The translations under genes were made by a program, and so were the position numbers. From an uncultured Pirellulaceae bacterium (lineage in GTDB: Bacteria > Planctomycetota > Planctomycetia > Pirellulales > Pirellulaceae), in the NCBI GenBank assembly GCA_937921995.1, contig CAKZVF010000270.1, positions 1 to 44,802 of the forward strand: a stretch of DNA of 44,802 nt, written 5' to 3'. This document shows, piece by piece, positions 18,409-26,672 of the stretch. Under the pieces are notes generated by a model, which was given only the letters and a program-made list of their open reading frames with translations, was not told the origin of the DNA and searched no databases. Positions within the stretch are counted from its first letter, which is position 1. Each line of letters opens with the position of its first letter.

Positions 18409-18564
18409 GCGAAGCGCGAGAATTCGATTTTGGATTTCAAATCTCTAGTTTTTAAAATATAGCATGTCGCATTCCATATTGAAAAATCCGCTCTTGCCGC
18501 CAACGGTGAATCTCTCTACGGTGCTCAAGAATATTGTTTTCCTCCCCGGCCAGAGAACCGTCTT

Positions 18565-19221
18565 ATGCGTTCATTTACCGCAAATCGTCTCTTCTTTACG
18601 CTGCTAATTACCCTCGGGTTGCTGACATCGTCCGGGTGTGCAGGTGCTTTGTCGCAATTGCTGTATGTCATCAAAGGCCATACGGTTCCGGCCACCTACG
18701 GTGGTTTGGAGGAGAAAAAAATTGCTGTCGTATGCATTTCTGATGCGTCGGCTTACGGACCCGACACGCTGACCTACACCATTTCGAACGCGCTCAGCAT
18801 CAAGTTGGCTCAGGGCCTAAAGGAAGAGAGCGTCGTTGTTCCGGTATCGCTGGTCGAACAGTGGATCGACACACACGGATGGGATGGACGCGATTTTCTG
18901 GCGTTGGGCGAAGGCCTGGGCGTGGATGCGGTTGTTGCCGTGGACGTAAAGTCTTACACGATCCACGAAGGCTCGACGATGTTCAAAGGAAAATCGGACG
19001 TCACCGCCACGGTCTATAACATTGCCAAAGGAGGCCAAGTCGACTTCAACTACGGGCCTAGGATTTTTGAGTATCCCACTCATGGCCGTCCGGCGATTCA
19101 AACGACCGAACGCGAATTCGAAACCAGGTATCTTGGGCAACTGGTGATCGATCTAGCGAACCAATTCACGCCGCATGATCACTTGGAGTCGTTTGCCAAC
19201 GACGCGATCCTAAATTACTAA
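18565..19221 (+). CDS. Lipoprotein of unknown function
   Basis: This 218-residue protein begins with a lipoprotein signal: Arg near the start, LFFTLLITLGLLTS and lipobox SSGC, so the mature protein would be lipid-anchored at a cysteine near residue 25. The mature part looks alpha/beta: EKKIAVVCISDASAYG, an amphipathic helix, VDAVVAVDVKSYTIHEGSTMFKG and ATVYNIAKGGQVDF. The layout is reminiscent of GNA1162/LptE-like small lipoproteins with an anticodon-binding-like fold, but I would not assign it. It stands alone after ymdB and converges with the vWA gene. Function unknown. Confidence 0.8.
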   Translation: MRSFTANRLFFTLLITLGLLTSSGCAGALSQLLYVIKGHTVPATYGGLEEKKIAVVCISDASAYGPDTLTYTISNALSIKLAQGLKEESVVVPVSLVEQWIDTHGWDGRDFLALGEGLGVDAVVAVDVKSYTIHEGSTMFKGKSDVTATVYNIAKGGQVDFNYGPRIFEYPTHGRPAIQTTEREFETRYLGQLVIDLANQFTPHDHLESFANDAILNY

Positions 19222-19246
19222 TTAGGATTAGGTGGGGATGAAGGAA

Positions 19247-19303
19247 TCCCAACCAGCATTGCGTTTCCCAACCGGCATCGCATTTCCCAACCCGCATGCG
19301 TCA
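19247..19303. repeat. Three 19-base tandem repeats
   Basis: Units beginning TCCCAACC (19247, 19266, 19285) share TCCCAACCRGCATNGC. A partial fourth unit is at 19371-19388. The third unit forms the left arm of the hairpin at 19289-19355. All lie between two convergent genes. Confidence 0.8.
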
Positions 19304-19355
19304 GCAAGGGATTGCGGGACGCGGCGACTGAGTCCCTCGCTCACGCGTTCGGGTT
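19289..19355. repeat. Imperfect inverted repeat related to 6081-6152
   Basis: Arms 19289-19310 and 19334-19355 match at 18 of 22 positions in inverted orientation. The right arm CCCTCGCTCACGCGTTCGGG is close to the reverse complement of the left arm at 6081-6105, showing a dispersed family. Confidence 0.65.
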
Positions 19356-19392
19356 AAGATGTTTGTATATTCCCAACCCGGATACGATATGC

Positions 19393-21408
19393 TTACAATC
19401 GCGGTGGCGGTCTTTTCTTGGGCGGCTGGGCATTCATGGGCGGCTTGGGATTGTTATTATTCGCGCCCGGCATCCGCCGCCTTTCTCCCGGAGGAGGCGT
19501 GTAGGTCTGCTGCCAGCTCCAACCAATCGGCGTCGCCAACTCGCGTTCGGCGATCATCGCCCATGGCGTATCTGGATGGTCGGCGACCACACGTTCTAAA
19601 TAAGCCCGCGCCTTTTCGGCCAACTTCTCGCCTCGGCTGCCGGTTTCGATCGTATTGGCGGGCCGCAACATCCAAGTGTTGTTGGGCTTCTGGTCGCCTT
19701 GGGGAGGGTCGAATTTCAATTTCGTTTTCGCCAACGCCAGCATCATGTTATAGGTCTCAGCCCGGATCTTGGCCGCCAAAGCGCGTCCCATCGCCAAGTC
19801 ATAACCTGCTTGCCAGCGCGGCGAAATTTCGGTGGGCCGATCTTTTTCGCCGGCTTTGAGCATGTCGTACAACTGATTTAGCTTGGGTTCGACAATCGCC
19901 GCGCTGCGTTGAGCGCGAGTGACAAGGTTCACAAATTGAGCTTCATCGAATTTCGGAAAACGTAGCTGCGGCCGCGCCAATGCACCGGTCGACGTGAAGG
20001 CTGCTGATTTCACCAGCGCGTTCCGCATCGCGCTGCTGGATAACAGCTTTTGGTACTCGGCCTGCGTGACATAGTCCGGTCGATAGGGCTTCATCGCATC
20101 GGCGTCGAAGAAGTGACGAAGGTAAGCCGAGTAGTTGGCGACCTCGTCCCAGTTCACCGACCGTTTGCTGCTGTTGGGATGCACGGCGAAATACGTTCCA
20201 CCGGTGAGATAGCAGAGCTTGGTCAAATCGAAAGGCCCAAAGCCGGACGCAATCATCTCAAGATCATCAAAATTGCCAGTGAAATCCAAACGCAACCGCT
20301 CCGGCATCATCGACTCGGGGCCTTGATTCACCAACGCCACTTGCGGCGTTTGATCGTATTCCGGATCAGGGTCAACCCATTTGACTTCGGTTTGCTTGCG
20401 GCCAAACGGAGCGGGCACTCCGATGACCGAAACAGGGATCTGATTCGCGCGACAAACTTGAACGGCCTGATCGGTCAATCTACCATCATCGCCGGCTTCG
20501 TCGGACACCACGATCAAAAGAACATCGCGTTTCCGTTTCCCGGTGTTCGAATCCACCTTGTGTAAGCCTTTGTAACGGTTAGCGGCCATCATCACCGCCG
20601 CCATCACATTTTCAGTCCCCGAATCATCTCTTTCAATCTTCCCGATCGCTTCACGAACCTGGTCGAAATTGGACGCCGGCCGTTTTAGCATCGGATTGAT
20701 AGATTGCCCAAACGCGATGACATCGGTTTGCAAGCGGAATTGCTGAAGCTGGTTGACGGATTCATCGCCTAACACGCCCGCGTCACGTAGATCACTGTAA
20801 ACTTGGTCCAACCGGTTTTCGATGTTTGTGCGTTGCTCCAACAGACTGATGGACTGGTCAAAGATCCAAACGACCAAGGTCTTATTGTTTTCCAGCGAAC
20901 GCATGATCTCGGCGCTGATGCGATCGACGGCACCAGAGGCCTGCGCAACGGAGGTGCCGACAACTCCCTTGGTCGCGATTTCTGCGAATGCTTCGGCCCC
21001 CATTCCTCCGTCTTCGGCCCCGAGCGCCAACATGCCATCGTCGGTAACAATCGAATCAAAATCGTCCAGCGTTTCGTTGTCCAGGCTGAGCACAGGCGAG
21101 GCGAGATCGACTTCCTCGAATTCAAGATCGTTGTCACCAACGTCAACCGGTTCGGCTTCTGCGTCCTCAAACACGACGTCGGGAATGACTTCTTCTAAAT
21201 CGGCCAGTTCGATGACCTCGCCTTGATCAATGCCACTGACAAGATTCAGATCTTCTTTATCGGCTGCAGGCATCAACATTTTTGCGATCACCAAAATCAC
21301 AACCAAATGCAGAATGAGGCTGAGCATCCAAAACGGAACGCCTCCATCAAACGGCGTTTCGTAGCGGCCGGTGCGAATCTGCCAAGTGCGTTTTAGATAC
21401 TTAATCAT
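19393..21408 (-). CDS. Membrane-anchored protein with von Willebrand factor A-like domain
   Basis: This 671-residue protein has one N-terminal helix (FWMLSLILHLVVILVIAKML), an acidic linker (EVIELADLEEVIPDVVFED and following), then a vWA-like domain. The metal-ion site DQSIS begins at Asp184 in VWIFDQSISL, and DVLLIVVSDEAGDD is the matching later strand. A long C-terminal region has helical content and ends in a Pro/Arg/Asn-rich tail (RRMPGANNNNPKPP). vWA domains bind partner proteins through a metal ion; the topology places the domain outside the cytoplasm. A TTG at 21429 would add seven residues; I prefer the ATG at 21408. The partner is unknown. Confidence 0.8.
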   Translation of the reverse strand: MIKYLKRTWQIRTGRYETPFDGGVPFWMLSLILHLVVILVIAKMLMPAADKEDLNLVSGIDQGEVIELADLEEVIPDVVFEDAEAEPVDVGDNDLEFEEVDLASPVLSLDNETLDDFDSIVTDDGMLALGAEDGGMGAEAFAEIATKGVVGTSVAQASGAVDRISAEIMRSLENNKTLVVWIFDQSISLLEQRTNIENRLDQVYSDLRDAGVLGDESVNQLQQFRLQTDVIAFGQSINPMLKRPASNFDQVREAIGKIERDDSGTENVMAAVMMAANRYKGLHKVDSNTGKRKRDVLLIVVSDEAGDDGRLTDQAVQVCRANQIPVSVIGVPAPFGRKQTEVKWVDPDPEYDQTPQVALVNQGPESMMPERLRLDFTGNFDDLEMIASGFGPFDLTKLCYLTGGTYFAVHPNSSKRSVNWDEVANYSAYLRHFFDADAMKPYRPDYVTQAEYQKLLSSSAMRNALVKSAAFTSTGALARPQLRFPKFDEAQFVNLVTRAQRSAAIVEPKLNQLYDMLKAGEKDRPTEISPRWQAGYDLAMGRALAAKIRAETYNMMLALAKTKLKFDPPQGDQKPNNTWMLRPANTIETGSRGEKLAEKARAYLERVVADHPDTPWAMIAERELATPIGWSWQQTYTPPPGERRRMPGANNNNPKPPMNAQPPKKRPPPRL

Positions 21409-21628
21409 GATCGTAAGTTGAAAAGCCAAGTGTCGCGATCGAAGCCATTAACCGCTGGGATTTGCCGGAGCCGAAAGAGCAGGCTTGTTTTGGAGTCAGG
21501 TTTCCCATCACAGTATAGCTTACCCTATTATGATCGGGGTCCACAAACGAGGCACGTCGTTTGTGCGAAACAGTCCGCAACAGTGGCCGAGAGTCAGTTG
21601 ACGGGTTAAAATTGTGGAGACTTTATTG

Positions 21629-22840
21629 ATGAAACAAAATCTGGAATCGCTCATGTCGCAAAAAATCTTTTTCTTGGCCATCGCCATCGTTGCATTTTCG
21701 GTTTTGGATTGCCAAACCAGCGATGCTCAGCGTAAGAAACGTGGCTTGCTCAGCACGCCAGAGGCTGCCGAAGCAACCGCAGACACACCCGCCGCCAAAA
21801 CACCTCCCGCGGCTGCAACTGCCGGCGGAGCAAGCAAGAGTCCGGCGGGAACAACTGCGGCGCCCGCACCCAGCGGACCGATGGATCTCTTTAAGATGGC
21901 ATCCGAGAACACCGCGAAACAGAAAGCAGCGGCCGAAGAGGGCGCAGCGAAAAAAGACAAAGGCAAAGACGGAGAGATTGAAATTCCCCCTCCGGAACTG
22001 CTGACGCTGCAGTCTGATGGCATCAACATCATGGCCGCGCTGTTCAAGTCACCCAATGCCGAAGATCCTGAATTGGCGAAGGTGATCGTTCCAATTATTT
22101 TGATCCACGATTGGGGCGGGTCGATGAATGACATGGGTCCGCTGGCTCAATACCTTCAGTCGGTCGGGCATACCGTGATCGTTCCTGATCTGCGTGGGCA
22201 TGGCCAAAGTATAACCATGGAGAATAATCCGCAAAAACTCGATTATCGCGATTTCAATCGAGCCCAAATTGCGACCGTCACCAAAGACATCGAACAATGT
22301 AAACGGAAACTGATCACTTTCAATAATGAGGGCAAGCTGAACATCAGCATGCTTTCGGTGTTGGCCGTTGGAGACATGTGCCCAATGGCCACCGCGTGGA
22401 CACTGAAAGACTGGTCCTATCAAAACGTCGGCAGCATCAAACAAGGCAAAGACGTTCAATCATTGATTCTGGTTTCACCGCCAAGAAAATTTCAACAGGC
22501 TTCGATGTCAAATTTGGTCAAGCATCCGTTGCTCTCCGGCGGTGCGGCTGTCGAGATTCCAACGCTGGTTATCTACGGACAGAATGGAAGTTCGGCCAAG
22601 GACTCAAGCTCGATTTACAATTTGATGGCAAGGAAACGTCCGCCCTCAGACGCCTCTAACAAGGACGTCAGATGGGCTCAACAGAGCCTTTATGAATTGG
22701 CAGTTCCGGGCAATGGAGACGGTGCGGAGTTGCTGAAACCCAATCCGGGAGTGTTCCGCTTCATCGGCATGTTCAACTTTTACAAAATCTCCAAGAACGC
22801 GGACAATATTCCTTGGGCGTCACGCGAATCAAAAAAGTAG
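21629..22840 (+). CDS. Exported alpha/beta-hydrolase-fold protein, probably not catalytic
   Basis: After a signal peptide (FFLAIAIVAFSVLDCQTSDAQ is too long a core to cleave simply; cleavage near SDA is likely) and an Ala/Pro/Thr-rich linker of about 80 residues, the protein shows an alpha/beta-hydrolase core: IILIHDWGGSMNDM (oxyanion loop), VIVPDLRGHGQS and SMLSVLAVGDMCPMATAW at the nucleophile elbow. The GxSxG serine is replaced (G-D-M-C-P), and the late histidine position reads VPGNGDGAELL with Asp instead of His. So the fold is seen but two of three catalytic residues are missing. Starts at GTG 21614 or ATG 21653 are also possible. It is divergent from the vWA gene. Role unknown. Confidence 0.75.
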   Translation: MKQNLESLMSQKIFFLAIAIVAFSVLDCQTSDAQRKKRGLLSTPEAAEATADTPAAKTPPAAATAGGASKSPAGTTAAPAPSGPMDLFKMASENTAKQKAAAEEGAAKKDKGKDGEIEIPPPELLTLQSDGINIMAALFKSPNAEDPELAKVIVPIILIHDWGGSMNDMGPLAQYLQSVGHTVIVPDLRGHGQSITMENNPQKLDYRDFNRAQIATVTKDIEQCKRKLITFNNEGKLNISMLSVLAVGDMCPMATAWTLKDWSYQNVGSIKQGKDVQSLILVSPPRKFQQASMSNLVKHPLLSGGAAVEIPTLVIYGQNGSSAKDSSSIYNLMARKRPPSDASNKDVRWAQQSLYELAVPGNGDGAELLKPNPGVFRFIGMFNFYKISKNADNIPWASRESKK

Positions 22841-22923
22841 TTGCCTCTGACCGACGATTTCGCAAGCAGATCGTCTTCGGCGATTGAAACGGTGTTTAAG
22901 ATTCTCGGCGCGAAACGCGCGAC

Positions 22924-22962
22924 ATAAAAAAAGCCCCGCCGGCATAAAACCGACGGGGCTTA
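22924..22962 (-). terminator. Terminator of tRNA-Ser
   Basis: AAGCCCCG and CGGGGCTT form the main stem, extended by CGG/CCG after a mismatch, with a seven-base loop. On the minus strand it is followed by a T7 run, fitting termination of the tRNA transcript. Confidence 0.85.
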
Positions 22963-22974
22963 ATTTAAACAAAG

Positions 22975-23063
22975 CGGACAGAGAGGGATTCGAACCCCCG
23001 GTACGCGTTAACGTACGTCGGTTTTCAAAACCGGTGCCTTCGACCAGACTCAGCCATCTGTCC
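22975..23063 (-). tRNA. tRNA-Ser(UGA)
   Basis: Read on the minus strand this is a class II tRNA: acceptor GGACAGA pairs with TCTGTCC, D-arm has GGCTGAGTCTGGTCGAAGG, the anticodon stem CCGGT/ACCGA-type encloses TTTGAAA with anticodon TGA, a long variable arm (CGTACGTTAACGCGTACC) follows, and the T-arm carries GGTTCGAATCC. The long variable arm and discriminator G are typical of serine tRNA. It decodes UCA and, by wobble, other UCN codons. The CCA end is not encoded. Confidence 0.96.
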
Positions 23064-23104
23064 TTTGTTTTTTAACTTTGTTTTCGTCCCAGAGATCAAT
23101 TTTT

Positions 23105-23132
23105 ATATTATTCGCAGAACGGAACAAGTCAA
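23105..23132 (-). promoter_or_regulatory. Promoter of tRNA-Ser
   Basis: On the minus strand TTGACT (23127-23132) and TAATAT (23105-23110) lie 16 bases apart. Transcription would start near 23098, giving a leader of about 35 bases before the tRNA. Confidence 0.7.
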
Positions 23133-23703
23133 ATGAAGTTACGCTAGACCTTTGTGTTGGGATGCATATCCTCACCGCCGTAGGTTACTTCGAAACGGAA
23201 GATTATCAAATTATCGAATCTCAAGGAAGAGGCTTTTAGAGGGTTTGCCCGACTAAAAACCGAAAATCCGTTCCAGAGGAAACCGCCAACTTCAATCGCC
23301 ATGAAAAAGATGGTCGGTGGGACTGCGAAAAACCGCCCGGAAGTGACTTATCGGTTGTGTTGAGCCGATGCTTACTACCGAAAATTGATCCGGCGTCATT
23401 TTTTTCGTAAATTTCCTTTTCTCAGGTGAGCGTACCATCTAATGCTTTGTCACAGCTTTATTTTAGGATCAGCCGTCTTGGCGAAAGCCTCGGTTGAAGC
23501 AGCGAAAACCTTGGCTATCGCCAAACCGGTTTAAATTGCTAACCCTAATTTTTTGATGTGGTACACCACCTGGTTACATTTGCCGCGATTTTTTGGTCAT
23601 CATTAAGACTTTGATTATTCAGCGGCAACCGTTAGAGCACCGGCCTTTCTTGGGGAAGATTAGGTTTCAGTATCGTCGGCTGTCTAATCCACGTTTTTCG
23701 AAG
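23133..23703. other. 571-base gene-free region with a strong hairpin
   Basis: No credible reading frame is present. The region lies between the tRNA-Ser promoter and the end of the sulfatase gene, which points toward it. The only notable structure is the hairpin at 23478-23524 with an adjoining palindrome AAACCGGTTT at 23523-23532. It is AT-richer than the neighbouring genes. Confidence 0.6.
23478..23524. other. Hairpin with symmetric internal loops, possible structured RNA or terminator
   Basis: TTGGCGA pairs with TCGCCAA, AGCC with GGCT and GGTT with AACC, giving 15 base pairs interrupted by a 1x1 and a 2x2 internal loop, closed by an 11-base loop. No T-run follows, so a simple terminator is less likely. 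Symmetric internal loops are common in structured RNAs, but nothing matches a family I know. Confidence 0.4.
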
Positions 23704-25128
23704 CTATCTCGTCCGACGTGAGTTTTCTCCAATGACGTCATGGTAGCCGATGTCTTGTCTAGCAAATTCAATTTGCTTCAACAGCCTGGCTACGATCTCG
23801 GGGTGTTCCTTGGCGACGTTGGTCTTCTCTCGGATGTCATTTTTCAAATTATACAGCGTCAACTCTTCGATGTAGGGTCGGTCTGCTTGGGGAACATGGC
23901 GCTGCCAACTCTCTCCTTCTTTGGTGCGGTCAAGTTTCGAATGCACCAAATGAAGTTTCCAATCACCTTGTCGTACCGCGCGCAGCGATTGGTGTTGGTA
24001 AAAAAAGTAGGGTCGGTCGAGCCGTTTTTGTGTGCCATGAAAGATCTCCGATATGTCGATGCCATCGAGCACACGATCATCGGGAAGTTTGGCTCCCGCC
24101 AGTTTCGCGATCGTCGGCATTAGGTCGATGCCCGCGGTGACTAAATCGCAAGTCGTACCTGCAGGAACTTTTCCGGGAGCTTTGATAATGAACGGCACTC
24201 GCAAACCGCCATCGTAAGTGCTGGTCTTTGCGCTGCGCAGCGGATGACAATGACCGCCGTTATCGCCTTTAATCCACCAAGGCCCGTTGTCGCTGGTGAA
24301 GATGATGTAGGTGTTATCGCCGATCCCAAGTTCTTCAACCGCATCAAGCAGCCGTCCGGTGTGGTAATCCAGTTCTTCGATCACGTCACCGTAGAGCCCG
24401 GCGGCGGATTTGCCTTTGAATTCTTTCGACGCATCCAGTGGTGTATGAGGCATCGGTTGAGGCAAATACACGAAGAACGGACGTTTCTTGTTGTATTCGA
24501 TGAGGTGAGTTTCAATGAATCCTAGCACTTGGTTGGTGAAGAGTTGAGTGACCGAAGCTCTCGGAACCTTATCCATCACGATTTCTGGACCAGCATAAAC
24601 CGTGCTCGATTCACTCCAAGGCAACCAAAACGTACCGTCGAATCCCTGAAGGAATGGATTGAGATGACGGTCAAACGTTTTCTTTCGTTTGGCGTTCCCT
24701 TTTCGTCCAGCCAAATCCCATTTGCCCGCCATATACGTTTTGTAACCAAGCGGCTTGAGAACCTCAGCGATCGTTATCTCGTTCAGGGACAAGGCGGGGT
24801 GCGGCATCAGACCGTCGTCGTGTTTGGCACGTTGCGTACGCATTGGGTAACAACCGGTCATGATGGACGTACGCGCCGGACCGCAAACCGTTTGAGCGTA
24901 GAAGCTGGTAAACCTCATGCCCTCCTTGGCCATTTGGTCGATGCGCGGTGTCTTGATGTCCGGCGAACCATAACATCCGAGATCCTGATAGCCCTGATCG
25001 TCCGTCAAAATGACGATGAAGTTGGGTTTATCCTCAGCCCGCAAGGCTGAACTTCCGGCGACGATGACTAAGAGGGCAACGATCAGCACGCGTAAGATCA
25101 GCACGCGCGAGATTTGAGGCATTCGCAT
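23704..25128 (-). CDS. Secreted type I sulfatase (arylsulfatase A-like)
   Basis: This 474-residue protein has an N-terminal signal helix (VLILRVLIVALLVIVAGSSALRA-type region, residues 8-31) and the alkaline-phosphatase-superfamily sulfatase fold. The key motif CGPAR in TVCGPARTSIMTG (Cys82) is the site converted to formylglycine; metal-binding Asp43/Asp44 lie in LTDDQGYQDLG, and FTSDNGPWW and YMAGKWDLAG hold further active-site residues. It removes sulfate esters, probably from sulfated algal polysaccharides or glycans, outside the cytoplasm. It follows the lactonase gene on the same strand by 60 bases, so they are likely an operon. No formylglycine-generating enzyme gene is in the window. 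Confidence 0.95.
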   Translation of the reverse strand: MRMPQISRVLILRVLIVALLVIVAGSSALRAEDKPNFIVILTDDQGYQDLGCYGSPDIKTPRIDQMAKEGMRFTSFYAQTVCGPARTSIMTGCYPMRTQRAKHDDGLMPHPALSLNEITIAEVLKPLGYKTYMAGKWDLAGRKGNAKRKKTFDRHLNPFLQGFDGTFWLPWSESSTVYAGPEIVMDKVPRASVTQLFTNQVLGFIETHLIEYNKKRPFFVYLPQPMPHTPLDASKEFKGKSAAGLYGDVIEELDYHTGRLLDAVEELGIGDNTYIIFTSDNGPWWIKGDNGGHCHPLRSAKTSTYDGGLRVPFIIKAPGKVPAGTTCDLVTAGIDLMPTIAKLAGAKLPDDRVLDGIDISEIFHGTQKRLDRPYFFYQHQSLRAVRQGDWKLHLVHSKLDRTKEGESWQRHVPQADRPYIEELTLYNLKNDIREKTNVAKEHPEIVARLLKQIEFARQDIGYHDVIGENSRRTR

Positions 25129-25188
25129 TTGGATACCAACTTCGAAAAAACTCAGGGGAAGAAAAGAGAAAAAGGAAGTCCACTTCCC

Positions 25189-26319
25189 TCAATCAAACAT
25201 GACACAGATTGGCCCGGGAACGAACTTACTACTGTGCTGTTGGTATTGCAAATCGCCTGTTTGCGGATCGACTTTAAAAACAGACACGCTGTTGGTGTCT
25301 TTTCCGGCTGCCAACAAAAAATGGCCGTTGGGACTGAGATTGAAATTGCGTGGCCAAGCCCCGCGCATGTGAATGACGTTCTGGCGTTTTAAGTCTCCCG
25401 ACGCCGAATCGAATTGGAAGATCGAAATTGAATCGTGGCCTCGATTCCCGGTGTAGACAAATTTGCCACTGGGGTGAATTCGAATTTCTGACGCGCTGTT
25501 GAAGGTATTCAGGGCCTTCTCCGCGCTGGTTAGGGTTTCGGTTGTTCCGACCATGGTCAGAGCTCCAGAATCTGCATCGAATCGAAACACCGAAACCGAC
25601 AGGGTCAGTTCGTTCAGCACCAACGCAAATTTGCCATCGGGGTGAAACTTCATGTGCCGCGGCCCGCCACCGGCAATCGCAGAGACCTGCGATACTTCTT
25701 TTAACTGTGCCGCATCATGATCAATTTCGTAAACGACAATCTTGTCCATGCCCAAATCACAAACGTACGCAAAGCGATTGTCGGGGCTGATGGCGACGTA
25801 GTGGGGATGCGCCGCCTTTTGATTCTTGTGAACGCGCGATGGTTCGCCATGCTTAATCAATTGGCAGCGCGGGTCCAGCGATCCATCACCGTGGATCGAA
25901 AACACAGAGACTGAACTGCCACCGTACTGGGCGCTGATCAAGATCTTTCCCGTTTGATCGGTGGTAATAAAACACGATCTAGCACCGCCGGTTCCTTGGC
26001 TGTTTAAAAGCTTGCCCGCGCTGCCAGAGACATCGATGGCCAAGACGGACGCATCACCGTTGACGTTACCCGTTGAATAGAGAACGTCAAAAACGGGATG
26101 CTTCGTCACCCACCCCGCGCCTTCGAGTTCCATCGCAAGTTCGGCATTGCCCAGCTTTCCTGATTCTTCGTTCAAATCTGCATGGTAGATTCCCGCAGGC
26201 TGGCCTGCGTTATTTCCGCCGGTGCCAAAGTAAACTTTTTGGGCGATCGTAGGGGAGGTCAACGCCAACAGGGTCACCAGCGCGATCGGCAAAACAACCG
26301 GCCAAGGATAGAGTTTCAT
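25189..26319 (-). CDS. Exported lactonase-family beta-propeller protein (6-phosphogluconolactonase-like)
   Basis: This 376-residue protein has a signal peptide (ALVTLLALTSPTIAQ, cleavage after Ala) and a seven-bladed propeller of the YbhE/Pgl lactonase family. Repeating blade motifs include HPHYVAISPDNRFAYVCDLG, PRHMKFHPDGKFALVLNE, SEIRIHPSGKFVYTGNRG and PRNFNLSPNGHFLLAAG, each with the GK/NRF core. The E. coli enzyme hydrolyses 6-phosphogluconolactone in the cytoplasm; a secreted version more likely acts on another sugar lactone. It is the first gene of a two-gene unit with the sulfatase, suggesting joint action on polysaccharide-derived sugars. A palindrome at 26369-26385 lies just upstream. 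Confidence 0.9.
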   Translation of the reverse strand: MKLYPWPVVLPIALVTLLALTSPTIAQKVYFGTGGNNAGQPAGIYHADLNEESGKLGNAELAMELEGAGWVTKHPVFDVLYSTGNVNGDASVLAIDVSGSAGKLLNSQGTGGARSCFITTDQTGKILISAQYGGSSVSVFSIHGDGSLDPRCQLIKHGEPSRVHKNQKAAHPHYVAISPDNRFAYVCDLGMDKIVVYEIDHDAAQLKEVSQVSAIAGGGPRHMKFHPDGKFALVLNELTLSVSVFRFDADSGALTMVGTTETLTSAEKALNTFNSASEIRIHPSGKFVYTGNRGHDSISIFQFDSASGDLKRQNVIHMRGAWPRNFNLSPNGHFLLAAGKDTNSVSVFKVDPQTGDLQYQQHSSKFVPGPICVMFD

Positions 26320-26672
26320 GTTCGGGGCTTTCGTAATTTGTTACCGATAGAGGTTGATCCGACAGAATTAATTCGAAGCGAATTAGTGACGACATTCCGA
26401 CCTAGCATATCCGGTATGAGAATAACATTCCCTAAGAGCTTACTCTGAATGCCCGGGAGAGACAATTTAGTCAGCAACTGCGGCACTTCGTTGCTTGTTT
26501 TTCAGCCCAGAATGACTAACATTTTGGAAGTAGAAATCACGCAAACCGAGATATAGCCAGCCCCCACAAGTCCGCGATTCGGCGTTGACTTGTTGCCAGC
26601 CAGACTCGTTCGCCTTACTCGCGTTTTGTCGCGTGAGTGAGTTGCTTCTTTCGTTCTGTCCTGGAAATTCTC
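26320..26672. other. 353-base divergent intergenic region
   Basis: This region separates the lactonase gene (minus) from the metal-binding lipoprotein gene (plus). It contains a palindrome at 26369-26385 and a short inverted repeat AGCAAC/GTTGCT at 26473-26495. No coding sequence and no clear metal-regulator box were found. Confidence 0.5.
26369..26385. promoter_or_regulatory. 17-base inverted repeat, possible operator
   Basis: TAATTCG and CGAATTA form a perfect 7-bp inverted repeat with a three-base spacer, 50 bases upstream of the lactonase start. Its symmetry and position fit a dimeric regulator site for the lactonase-sulfatase unit. It does not match a regulator I know. Confidence 0.4.

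Noticed and set aside
22884-23075. Plus-strand reading frame of 63 codons over the tRNA
   Set aside because: It is antisense to tRNA-Ser(UGA); frames with DREGFEPPVR-type text over serine tRNAs are a well-known false gene.
26411-26431. Fur/Zur-like box upstream of the metal-transport operon
   Set aside because: TGAGAAT is present but the second half-site is poor, so symmetry is too weak to call.
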